Of a DNA stretch of 64,000 bases, positions 41,330 through 49,577 are shown one piece after another. Numbering within the stretch: position 1 is the stretch's first letter; the number at the start of each line of letters is the position of its first letter. The DNA is from Streptomyces varsoviensis (lineage in GTDB: Bacteria; Actinomycetota; Actinomycetes; Streptomycetales; Streptomycetaceae). The notes below the pieces were generated by a model. It did not search any database and was not told where the DNA came from. It worked only from the letters and a program-made list of their open reading frames with translations. Both the position numbers and the translations under genes were made by a program. The stretch spans positions 62,001-126,000 of the forward strand of contig NZ_JOBF01000020.1 of assembly GCF_000718635.1 (NCBI RefSeq). The letters run 5' to 3'.

Positions 41330-44314
41330 GTGGAACTTCTTGAATATCAGCAGTATTTGTCGCGTCAGGGCACGGCCCTTCTGAAGCGCGCTCGGGCGGG
41401 CCCGCGAATAATCCTCAAGGAGCCCGAGTTGCCCGTCTCAAGACGCTTGATATCCCCCGAGGGCCGCATCTGGGAGACCGCCGAAATCGCGGCTCGCATA
41501 TCCGATGCCGGGGAAATTCTCGCAGGCCGTGGTGTCGAACCCGGTTCGCGGGTGATGATGGGCGGCGCCAATTCCCCGGAATGGGTCGTCGATTTGCTCG
41601 CGCTCATCCACCTCGACGCCTCGGTGGTCCTCGCCGATCATCGGGCCGCGCCGTCACGGCGATCGCGGATACGCGCCCAGGCGCGCGTCATGCTCGACAT
41701 CAGCGACGGTACGGGGGCGTCCGCGGTGCTGCGGCCGCCACGGCCGGCGCCGCCACCGGCCCCGTCGAACACCACGATCGTCACCACGGTCGCGTCCCTC
41801 CCCACTCCGCCCCCCACTCCCCTGCCCGTCACCACGACCGCACCCGACCTCGCGGCCTGGGCCCGGCGCGACGACGCCGCGATCTCCTGGTCGTCGGGCA
41901 CGACCGGCAGCCCCAAGGGCGTCGTCCGCTCCGGCCGGTCGATCCTCGACAACCTCGCGCTCAGCGCGGAGCGCATGGGCTACGGGCCCGACGACGTCTT
42001 CCTGCCCGTCCTCCCCTACTCCCATCAGTACGGGCTGTCGCTGGTCCTGTGCTGGTGGCTGGGCGGCGGCACGCTGGTGGTCTACGGGCCGGCCACCCGC
42101 CTGGACCACGCCCTCGCGCTCGGCGCGGCCCACGGCCTGACCATCGTGGACGCGGCCCCGTCGACCTATCACAGCCTGCTCAACGTGCTCGACCGGCGCC
42201 CCGCTCTGGCGGCCGCGCTGCGGACCGTACGGGCGTGGTGCGTGGGCGGCGCGCCGCTGGGGCGCGGCCTGGCGGCCCGGTTCCGCGAGCGTACGGGGCG
42301 GCCGCTGCTCGACGGCTACGGGGCGACGGAGGTGGGGAACGTCGCGCTGGCGCCGCCCACCGATCCGGTCGGGTGCGGCACACCGCTGCCCGGCGTGGCC
42401 GTCGAGGTCCACGACGAGCACGGCAGGCCGCTCCCGCGCGGCCGGCTCGGCCACCTCGTCGTGCGCAGCCCCGGCCTGATGACGGGTCACCTGGGCGAGG
42501 ACGGTGAGATCGTCCCCGTTCCGGGGCCCGTGCACCGCACCGGCGACATCGGTCTGCTCGACGAGGCCGGCCGCGTCTTCCCGATCGGACGCAAGCACGC
42601 CGTGCACCGCGACGGCCACACGCTCTACCCCGACCACCTCGCCGAGCGGGCCGAGTCGGCCGGCGCCCGTACGGAGGTCGTCGCCGTTCCCGATGAGCGT
42701 CTGGGCTGCCGTCTGGTGTTCGTGATCGCGGATCCGGACGGTCACGAGCCCGCGTACTGGAAGGGGGAGCTGCGCCCCGTGCTCGCCCGCTACGAGCAGC
42801 CCGACCGCATCGTCGTGCTCCCCGCGTTCCCGCTCACGAGCACGGGCAAGCCCGACCTGGCCGTTCTGGAGAAGATCGCCATGACCTCGCTGTCCCCGCC
42901 GCACGCCACGCCCACCGACGCGACCGCCTGCGCCCCGGCCGCCCGTACGGCTGCCGGTGCGGCCACCGACCCGAACGCCGACCCCGCCGCCGGCGCGGAA
43001 GCCGGTACGGCCGCTGCCGCGGACGCCGGCCCACCCGCCCGTACGACGGCTGGTACTGCCGCTGGTACGACCGCCGGCGCGGCAGCCGGCGCGACCGGCT
43101 ACTGCCTCCCCTTCGCCGACCGGCTCGACGCGCTGCGCGCGGTGCGCCGCTATGTGGCCGACGACGAGGACGCCGTGCTGAGCGTCCTCACCGAGGTCTC
43201 GCCGCACCGCACCGCCGCCGCCGAAATCCGTTCGTTCCTCGCCGCCCTCGACGGAGCGGAACGGGAGATCCTGCGCACCCGGCCCGGCCGCGTGCCCCGG
43301 GCCGCGGTCTTCACGCCCTCCAATATCCCGCTCTACTCGTACGCGCTCTATATGCTCGTGGCGTCCCTTTATACCGACAGAATCACCTTCCGGCCGTCTT
43401 CCGCGATAGACAGCCAGCTACGGCGCCTGCACGCGCTGCTGGAGCCGGTGCACCGATTACCCGTCGACCTTTTCGAACTCAGTCGCCGCAAGTTCGTGAC
43501 GGGGCCGGTACGCGAGGCGGATGTCGTCGTCTTCACCGGGAATTACGCCAATGCCGAGACCGTCCGTGAAGGGCTGGCGGAAGACCAGCTCTTCCTCTTC
43601 TTCGGCCGCGGTATCAACCCCTTTGTGATCGCGCCCGACGCCGATCTCGCGCTCGCCGCGCGCGACGTGACGAGAATCCGGCTCCACAATTCCGGCCAGG
43701 ACTGCTTCGGCCCCGATGTCGTGTTCGCGCCGCAGGGCCGCACGGAGGAATTCGTCGGCCTGTTGTGCGCGGAGCTGGCTTCGCTGCGGTTCGGGCCCAA
43801 CAGCGACCCGGCCGCCGACTACGGACCGCTGTGCTACGACTCGGCGTTGGTGAACTGCTCGGACTATCTGGTGCGGCACGTACGGCACATCCGGCACGGC
43901 GGCCGCATCGATCTGCTGTCCCGCAGGGTCGAGCCGACCGTGCTGCTGTGGGGCTTCGACGACAAGATCCCCCTCGACGAGATGTTCGCCCCGGTGTTCA
44001 ACGTCGTGGCCTATCCCAGCGCGCGACGGTTGCGGGAACGGCTGGCCGGCCCCTTCTTCGGCGAACGGGCGCTGGGGGCGATGGTCTACGGAACCGATCC
44101 GGAGACGGTGCGGGTCCTGGCCAAGCGCCACCACACCTGCGTGAACCGCACGCTGCTCGACGCCGAGGACGGCAACCGCCCGTTCGGCGGGTTCGGGCTG
44201 ATGGCGAACTACGTCGCGTACGGCGGCGAGCGGCGCGCCGAGCCCCTGCTCATGTCGCAGGCCGTGGCGCGGAGCCTCCCGGCGGCCGCCCCCGTCGCGG
44301 TACGTGGGGAGTGA
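41330..44314 (+). CDS. Adenylate-forming ligase fused to an aldehyde-dehydrogenase-like reductase
   Basis: 994 residues, GTG start, no strong ribosome site. Residues 1-515 are a complete AMP-forming acyl ligase: SSGTTGSPKGV (188-198), YGATE (330-334), TGD (404-406) and catalytic Lys507 in TSTGK. An Ala/Thr-rich linker (about 520-588) joins an ALDH-superfamily domain (about 590-985) with a FTPSNIP loop (661-667), FTGN (735-738), the active-site motif NSGQDC with Cys792, and FGGFG. There is no carrier domain between, so the acyl-adenylate may pass to Cys792 and be reduced to an aldehyde, as LuxE/LuxC do in two proteins. Leu710 is a TTA codon (43457-43459). First gene of the cluster. Confidence 0.88.
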   Translation: MELLEYQQYLSRQGTALLKRARAGPRIILKEPELPVSRRLISPEGRIWETAEIAARISDAGEILAGRGVEPGSRVMMGGANSPEWVVDLLALIHLDASVVLADHRAAPSRRSRIRAQARVMLDISDGTGASAVLRPPRPAPPPAPSNTTIVTTVASLPTPPPTPLPVTTTAPDLAAWARRDDAAISWSSGTTGSPKGVVRSGRSILDNLALSAERMGYGPDDVFLPVLPYSHQYGLSLVLCWWLGGGTLVVYGPATRLDHALALGAAHGLTIVDAAPSTYHSLLNVLDRRPALAAALRTVRAWCVGGAPLGRGLAARFRERTGRPLLDGYGATEVGNVALAPPTDPVGCGTPLPGVAVEVHDEHGRPLPRGRLGHLVVRSPGLMTGHLGEDGEIVPVPGPVHRTGDIGLLDEAGRVFPIGRKHAVHRDGHTLYPDHLAERAESAGARTEVVAVPDERLGCRLVFVIADPDGHEPAYWKGELRPVLARYEQPDRIVVLPAFPLTSTGKPDLAVLEKIAMTSLSPPHATPTDATACAPAARTAAGAATDPNADPAAGAEAGTAAAADAGPPARTTAGTAAGTTAGAAAGATGYCLPFADRLDALRAVRRYVADDEDAVLSVLTEVSPHRTAAAEIRSFLAALDGAEREILRTRPGRVPRAAVFTPSNIPLYSYALYMLVASLYTDRITFRPSSAIDSQLRRLHALLEPVHRLPVDLFELSRRKFVTGPVREADVVVFTGNYANAETVREGLAEDQLFLFFGRGINPFVIAPDADLALAARDVTRIRLHNSGQDCFGPDVVFAPQGRTEEFVGLLCAELASLRFGPNSDPAADYGPLCYDSALVNCSDYLVRHVRHIRHGGRIDLLSRRVEPTVLLWGFDDKIPLDEMFAPVFNVVAYPSARRLRERLAGPFFGERALGAMVYGTDPETVRVLAKRHHTCVNRTLLDAEDGNRPFGGFGLMANYVAYGGERRAEPLLMSQAVARSLPAAAPVAVRGE

Positions 44315-44319
44315 CGCGG

Positions 44320-46161
44320 GTGAGCGGGCGATACGGAGACGCGTGGTCCGCGATCGTCGACGTGCTGGCGGCGTACGGGGTGGACGCCTTCTTCGGGCTG
44401 CCCGGCGACGATCTGGAGTTGCCGCGCGCCCTCGACGGCGCCGGACTGGGCCTCGTACCGTGCCGTGACCAGCGCAACGCGATGTATATGGCGACCGGTT
44501 ACGCGCTGCAGTCCGGCCGGCCGGCCGTATGCGCCCTGGGCAAAGGACCGGCTGTCACGCACGCGGCCACCGGGCTGCTGGAGGCGCGGGAGTCCGGGGC
44601 GCCGGTCATCGTGCTCGCAGCCGGAGCGCCCGAACGGCGCCGGGACAGCGGCGGGTTCCAGGAACTCGACCAGGTCGCCGTGGCAGCGCCCCTCGTGCGG
44701 TGGGCGCGGCGCGTGGGCCACCCGGACCGGATCGTCCCGGCCACGGTGACGGCGCTGACCCGGGCCGTCGGGCCGCCGCCCGGGCCCGTCTATCTGGAGG
44801 TGCCCGACGACGTCCGTACGGCGGAGATCCCCGCCGCCGGGGCGCGGCCGGCGCTGCCCGAGCCGCTGGTCCTCGACTCCGCCCCCGTGGCGCACGGCCC
44901 GGCGCTGGCAGCGCTCCGGGCGAGCCGGCGCCCGGTGGTGCTGGTGGGCGGCGGGATGCGGCACCGCAACGGCGACGGTGTCGTCGAGCGGTTCGCCGAA
45001 CTCCTCGGCGCCGCGCTCTTCACCACCGCGTCCGGGCGCGGTGCCGTCGACGAACGCCACCCGCTGTTCTGCGGCGTCGCGGGCCTCTACGCCGCGGCCC
45101 CCGCCCGCGCGCTGTGGTCCTCCTGCGACCTGGTGGTGTCGCTCGCCGGACGGCTGGAGGAGACGGCCGTCGAGGGCGGAGCGCCGTGGCCCTCGGTCCC
45201 GGTGGTGCAGGTCAACGTCGATCCGGGCGGGCTGTCGGCCGAGTTCCCGGGCCCGCGCGTGCTCGGTGAGGCCCGGCACGCGGTGCTCGGCTGGTCGCGG
45301 GCGCTGGACGGAGCCCTCAAGGAGGAGCGCGCGAGGGAACGCGAAGGGGGCGCGGGGGCGGGCGCGGAGGCCGAGCGTACGGACGCGGAGGCCGCGGGCC
45401 CGGGCGGGGGACGCGGGCGCACGGACGCAGAAGCCGCTGGCCCGGGCAGCGAGAACGAGCGTACGGACAGGGAAAGCGAGCGTAAGGACGTCGCCGAGTT
45501 GTGGGCGGACGAGATCGCCGAGGCCCGGCGGGCCATGGCGCGGGAGGTGGTGGCGGAGTTGGCGCGGGCGGCGGCGCTGCCGGAAATCCGCGTCGCCGAA
45601 CTGCTGGCCGCGCTCGACGCCACCGCCGGCGAGCCCCGCGTACTCGTCCAGGAGAACGGGTTGCAGGACATGTGGTCCTACTGCTTCCCCTTCCATGTCG
45701 GGGGCGGTTCCGTCGTGCCGTCCGAGCAGACCCCTCTGGGCTTCGGGGCGGCCGCGGCTATCGGGGTCAAGCTGGCCGCCCCGGACCACGAGGTCACCGC
45801 GTTCGTCGGGGACGGCGCGTTCGTCGCGGCCCGCGCGGATATCGCCGTCGCCGCCCGGGCCCACGGCGGCGTGCTGTACGTCGTGCTGTGCAACGGCGGT
45901 TACGGCTGGCTGGACGCCCAGCGCGCCCGCCTCGGTCTCGACGCCGAGCGCTACCCCTTCGCCCGCCCGGGCGCGCCGCCGCCCGCCGTGGACGGGCCGG
46001 ACGTCGACTGCCGGGTGCTGCGCGACAAGGCCGCGCTGACCGACGAGGTGCGTGCCGCGCGGCGGTTCTGCGCGCGGGGCGGCACGGCCGTGCTCTTCGT
46101 GCCGGTCTCCCCCGAGGACGTTCCCCCGCCGCTGCGCGACGGCGAGGCGGTCCCCCAGTGA
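44320..46161 (+). CDS. ThDP-dependent enzyme (acetolactate synthase-like) lacking the catalytic glutamate
   Basis: 613 residues from GTG 44320 (GGGGAG eight nt upstream); GTG 44311, which overlaps the previous stop, is also possible. The three-domain ThDP fold is clear: a PYR domain with FFGLPGDDLELP, a middle domain, and a PP domain with GDG (497-499) and Asn525 for Mg-diphosphate binding. The conserved RHE glutamate that activates ThDP is replaced: the motif reads CRDQRNAMYMATGYA, with Gln51 at that place. An Arg/Glu/Ala-Gly insertion (about 335-390) contains two RTDAEAAGPG repeats. It likely forms a C-C bond from an alpha-keto acid in an acyloin-type reaction. Its stop overlaps the ketosynthase start. 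Confidence 0.88.
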   Translation: MSGRYGDAWSAIVDVLAAYGVDAFFGLPGDDLELPRALDGAGLGLVPCRDQRNAMYMATGYALQSGRPAVCALGKGPAVTHAATGLLEARESGAPVIVLAAGAPERRRDSGGFQELDQVAVAAPLVRWARRVGHPDRIVPATVTALTRAVGPPPGPVYLEVPDDVRTAEIPAAGARPALPEPLVLDSAPVAHGPALAALRASRRPVVLVGGGMRHRNGDGVVERFAELLGAALFTTASGRGAVDERHPLFCGVAGLYAAAPARALWSSCDLVVSLAGRLEETAVEGGAPWPSVPVVQVNVDPGGLSAEFPGPRVLGEARHAVLGWSRALDGALKEERAREREGGAGAGAEAERTDAEAAGPGGGRGRTDAEAAGPGSENERTDRESERKDVAELWADEIAEARRAMAREVVAELARAAALPEIRVAELLAALDATAGEPRVLVQENGLQDMWSYCFPFHVGGGSVVPSEQTPLGFGAAAAIGVKLAAPDHEVTAFVGDGAFVAARADIAVAARAHGGVLYVVLCNGGYGWLDAQRARLGLDAERYPFARPGAPPPAVDGPDVDCRVLRDKAALTDEVRAARRFCARGGTAVLFVPVSPEDVPPPLRDGEAVPQ

Positions 46162-47438
46162 CGTACGCAGGGGAGCACGGAGGCGCGGGGCGCGGCCGCT
46201 CCCGCCGTCGGGTGGTGGTCACCGGGTACGGGGCGGTGACGCCGCTGGGCCACACCGTCCCGGAGACATGGGCGGCGATGCTGGCCGGGCGCAGCGGCGT
46301 CGACACGGTGGACGACACGATCGACGTGCCCGGCCTCGACGTGCGGATCGGCGGCCGGGTCCGCGGCTTCGATCCCGGTCGCCATATGCCGCGTACGGTC
46401 GTCCGGCGCGCCGACCCGTACGCGCGGTACGCCCTGGCGGCGGCGCTGGAGGCGTGCGACCACGCCGGGCTCGTGGTGGACGACCGGCTGGCGCCGCGGG
46501 TCGCGGTGATCATCGGCAGCGGCTACGGCCCGGTGGGGTCGATCTACCGCGCCGCGCACGTCCTGCGCGACAAGGGACCGCGGGCCATCAGCCCGTTCAC
46601 CCAGGTCACGACCGCCATGGACAGCGCGGCCGGCGAGATCAGCATGCGGCTGGGCGCCCAGGGGCCCAGCCGTGCCCAGAGCACGGCGTGCGCCAGCGGC
46701 GCGGACGCGGTGGGCGCGGGGATGCGCATGATCGTCCATGGGGAGGCCGACATCGTCCTCGCCGGCGGGGCCGACGCCTGCGTCACCGGCGTCGACCTGG
46801 CGGGCAGCGGCAACGCCCGCGCGCTGTCCCGGCGCAACGACGCCCCGGCCGAGGCGTGCCGGCCGTTCGACGCGCGGCGCGACGGGTTCGTGATGAGCGA
46901 GGGCGCCGCCGTGCTGGTGCTGGAGGCCGCCGAGGTCGCCGACGGGCGAGGGGCGACGGCCCTGGCCGAACTCACGGGGTACGGGGCGAGTTCCGACGCC
47001 CATCACTGGACCGCGCCGCATCCGGAGGGGCGGGGCGCGTGCCTGGCCGTCGAGGCGGCGCTGCGCGACGCGGGGATCTCGGGGGCGGACGTGGACTACG
47101 TCAACGCGCACGGCACGGGAACGCTGCTGAACGACGCCACGGAGGCGGCCGTCCTGCGCAAGGTGCTGGGCGACCGTGTCACGCGTATTCCGGTCAGCTC
47201 CACCAAGTCGATGACCGGGCACATGATCGGCGCCGCCGGGGCGGTCGAGCTGGTGGCGTCGATCCTGGCCCTGCGCACGGGCGACGTTCCGCCCACGATC
47301 AACTGCGACGAGCCGATCGAGCCGGACATCAACTTCGTGCCGCACCAGGCGCAGCACCACGAGCGGATGCGGATCGCGCTGAGCAATTCGTTCGGCTTCG
47401 GCGGGCACAATGCCGTTCTCGTGGTCCGAGCGGTATGA
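46158..47438 (+). CDS. Beta-ketoacyl-ACP synthase (FabF-like ketosynthase)
   Basis: 426 residues, GTG start in a GTGA overlap with the ThDP gene. The thiolase-fold catalytic triad is intact: Cys178 in STACASG, His318 in NAHGTGT and His355 in KSMTGHMIGA. The length equals a stand-alone KASII. It should extend an acyl chain on the cluster's ACP with a malonyl unit. No chain-length factor or acyltransferase gene is present in the window, so malonyl loading would come from primary metabolism. Central gene of the cluster. Confidence 0.95.
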   Translation: MTYAGEHGGAGRGRSRRRVVVTGYGAVTPLGHTVPETWAAMLAGRSGVDTVDDTIDVPGLDVRIGGRVRGFDPGRHMPRTVVRRADPYARYALAAALEACDHAGLVVDDRLAPRVAVIIGSGYGPVGSIYRAAHVLRDKGPRAISPFTQVTTAMDSAAGEISMRLGAQGPSRAQSTACASGADAVGAGMRMIVHGEADIVLAGGADACVTGVDLAGSGNARALSRRNDAPAEACRPFDARRDGFVMSEGAAVLVLEAAEVADGRGATALAELTGYGASSDAHHWTAPHPEGRGACLAVEAALRDAGISGADVDYVNAHGTGTLLNDATEAAVLRKVLGDRVTRIPVSSTKSMTGHMIGAAGAVELVASILALRTGDVPPTINCDEPIEPDINFVPHQAQHHERMRIALSNSFGFGGHNAVLVVRAV

Positions 47439-47450
47439 GGGCCGCCCATC

Positions 47451-49577
47451 ATGAATCACGGTCTTGAGCAGGAGCAGCAGGAGCAGCAGGGGCAGCAGGG
47501 GGCAAGGGCGGGGGCGGAACCGCGTCCCACCACGGTCGTCCGGCGCGGGCCGCTGAGCTGGGTGCAGGAGTGGCACTGGTTCGAGCGCACCATCCCCGCG
47601 CCGCGCCGCGTGAACCCGACGCCGAACGCCGACCACTGCCACGTACCGCCCCCGGCCACCATCGCCGACATCCGCGCGGCGCTCGCCTGGCTCACGGCCC
47701 GCCACGAGGCGCTGCGCACCACGGTCGATCCGCTCCGCCCGGTGCAGTACGTCCACCGCGCGGACTGGGCCCCGCTGCCGGTCGACTACGTCGAGGTCCC
47801 CGGCATCGGAGCCGACGCCGACGCCGATGCCGACTCGCTGGAGGCCGCCACTGCGGCACTGGCCGCCTGCCCGATCGATCCCGAGCGCCGCCCGCCCTGG
47901 CTGGCCAGGGTGCTGATCGAGGCGGGGAAGCCGCGCGCGGTCCTGGTGACCGCCCATCACCTCGTGATCGACGGGTGGGGGCTGGCGGTGCTGATCAATG
48001 AGCTGTACGGGCGGCTGTGCGGCGACGCGGCGCCGGCTCCCGCCCCCGCACATCCGCTCGACGCGGTCGCCGAGCAGCCCTTGGAGCGCGCCCGCGCGGC
48101 GGAGCGCGAGTGGCTCACGCGTCTGGCGGCCAACCCGGCCAATGTGCTGGCCCCGTTCGGCGGAACGCCGGGCGGTGGCGGCCGGCACCGGCTCCAGTAC
48201 CGCTCGGCGGCCGCGTACGACGACCTCGACCGCGTCGCGCGGCGCTGCGGGGCCAGCCCGGAGGCGGTCGTGCTCGCGGCGCTGGCCCACGAGGTCGCCG
48301 CCCGTACCGGCGAACACCGCCTCCTCGCCTCCGTGGTGGTCTCCAACCGGGCGCGGGCCGCTCACCGGAGCAGCGTCGGCGTCCGGGCCCTGACGGTTCC
48401 GGTGCAGCTCGATCTCCGTCCGGGCGCGGAGTTCGGCGAGGTCGTCGACTCCGTCGTCGCCGCCTGCGCCGCGGCCTACCGGCACGGCCAGTACCGCCCC
48501 GCCGAACTGGTCGCAGCCCAGGCCCGTATGGACCGTCGCCGCGGCGTCGTGGCCGTGCCCGCCATCGAGTACAACTGCTACTCGTGGCCACGCGACTACC
48601 TGGCCCCCGTACGGAACGCCCCGCCGGACGGGTCCGTCGCCTGGATCAGCAGCGCGGCCGACGAGCCCTGCGAAACGCTCTACGTCGACCTGAGCCGCGA
48701 CGCGGGCGTCGTCACCCTCGATGTCACCGTCGGGGACCATCTGCTCGACGCCGGGCAGGCCGCCGCGTTGCCCGCCCGGCTGTGCGGTCTGCTGCGCGCC
48801 CTCGCCGAGGGCGCCGCGTGCCCGGTGCCCGCACTCCCGCTCGTACCGGCCGCTCCTGGGTGGTGGCGCGCCCCGCAGGGGTGGGCGTGCTTGCCCACGG
48901 CGGAGGCCGTGTTGCGCGAGCACCCGGGCGTGCTCGACGTTTCGGTGGCACCCGGCGGGGGCGGCACCGGGGCGGGAGAAGGCGCCGCGCCGCACCTCGT
49001 CGCGTACGCGCGTGTCGCACCCGGCGTCTCCCCCGGCGACCTGCACCGCCACGTCCTGGACCGCCTCGGCGAGGAGCCCGGCCTCCTGGCCCCGGACCGA
49101 TACGTGCTCTCGCTCTCGCTCTCGCCGAACGGCTCCGATCTGCCCCTCGGCCTCCCCCAAGTCGGCTGCCCCGCCGATCAGTTACGTACCGCCGTCGGTG
49201 GCGCTGAGGTACCGGCGATCCCGTCGCGCGGACCCGCTACCGACGCCGAAAGGGCGCTCGCCGCCGCCGTGGCTACGGTGGGCGGTGGCGGGCCGCCGGA
49301 CGGTACCTCGGCCGATACAGAGAAGGACATACGGGACGGCGCGTGGGCCAATGCATCGGCCGGCCCCGCGGCCGTGGACATGAACCGCTGTCTCGCCGAT
49401 CACGGAGTCACCCTGGCCGCCATTCCCCGGCTGCTGGCGCTGCTCCAGCGGTCCGGTCTCACCGGGATCGCGTCCGACGAGCTGGCCGGAACGGCCTCGC
49501 TCGGCCACCTCGCCGCCGCCCTGGAGCCCTTGCCGCCCCGCGCCCCTCATGGACATGGAGGAGACCTCTCACCATGA
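47451..49577 (+). CDS. Condensation-domain protein with degenerate adenylation-tail and carrier remnants
   Basis: 708 residues. After a Gln-rich start (6-17), residues about 30-450 form an NRPS condensation domain with intact HHLVIDG (169-175). Then comes a segment resembling only the C-terminal subdomain of an adenylation domain (about 480-565, AEAVLREHPGVLDVSVA...), where the usual NGK lysine is Ser562 (SPNGS); the large adenylation core is absent. A last helical part (about 595-695) resembles a carrier domain but has no recognisable phosphopantetheine serine. It looks like a C-A-PCP module that kept only C function, probably joining an acyl or amino group to the ACP product. Leu578 is TTA (49182-49184). 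Confidence 0.82.
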   Translation: MNHGLEQEQQEQQGQQGARAGAEPRPTTVVRRGPLSWVQEWHWFERTIPAPRRVNPTPNADHCHVPPPATIADIRAALAWLTARHEALRTTVDPLRPVQYVHRADWAPLPVDYVEVPGIGADADADADSLEAATAALAACPIDPERRPPWLARVLIEAGKPRAVLVTAHHLVIDGWGLAVLINELYGRLCGDAAPAPAPAHPLDAVAEQPLERARAAEREWLTRLAANPANVLAPFGGTPGGGGRHRLQYRSAAAYDDLDRVARRCGASPEAVVLAALAHEVAARTGEHRLLASVVVSNRARAAHRSSVGVRALTVPVQLDLRPGAEFGEVVDSVVAACAAAYRHGQYRPAELVAAQARMDRRRGVVAVPAIEYNCYSWPRDYLAPVRNAPPDGSVAWISSAADEPCETLYVDLSRDAGVVTLDVTVGDHLLDAGQAAALPARLCGLLRALAEGAACPVPALPLVPAAPGWWRAPQGWACLPTAEAVLREHPGVLDVSVAPGGGGTGAGEGAAPHLVAYARVAPGVSPGDLHRHVLDRLGEEPGLLAPDRYVLSLSLSPNGSDLPLGLPQVGCPADQLRTAVGGAEVPAIPSRGPATDAERALAAAVATVGGGGPPDGTSADTEKDIRDGAWANASAGPAAVDMNRCLADHGVTLAAIPRLLALLQRSGLTGIASDELAGTASLGHLAAALEPLPPRAPHGHGGDLSP

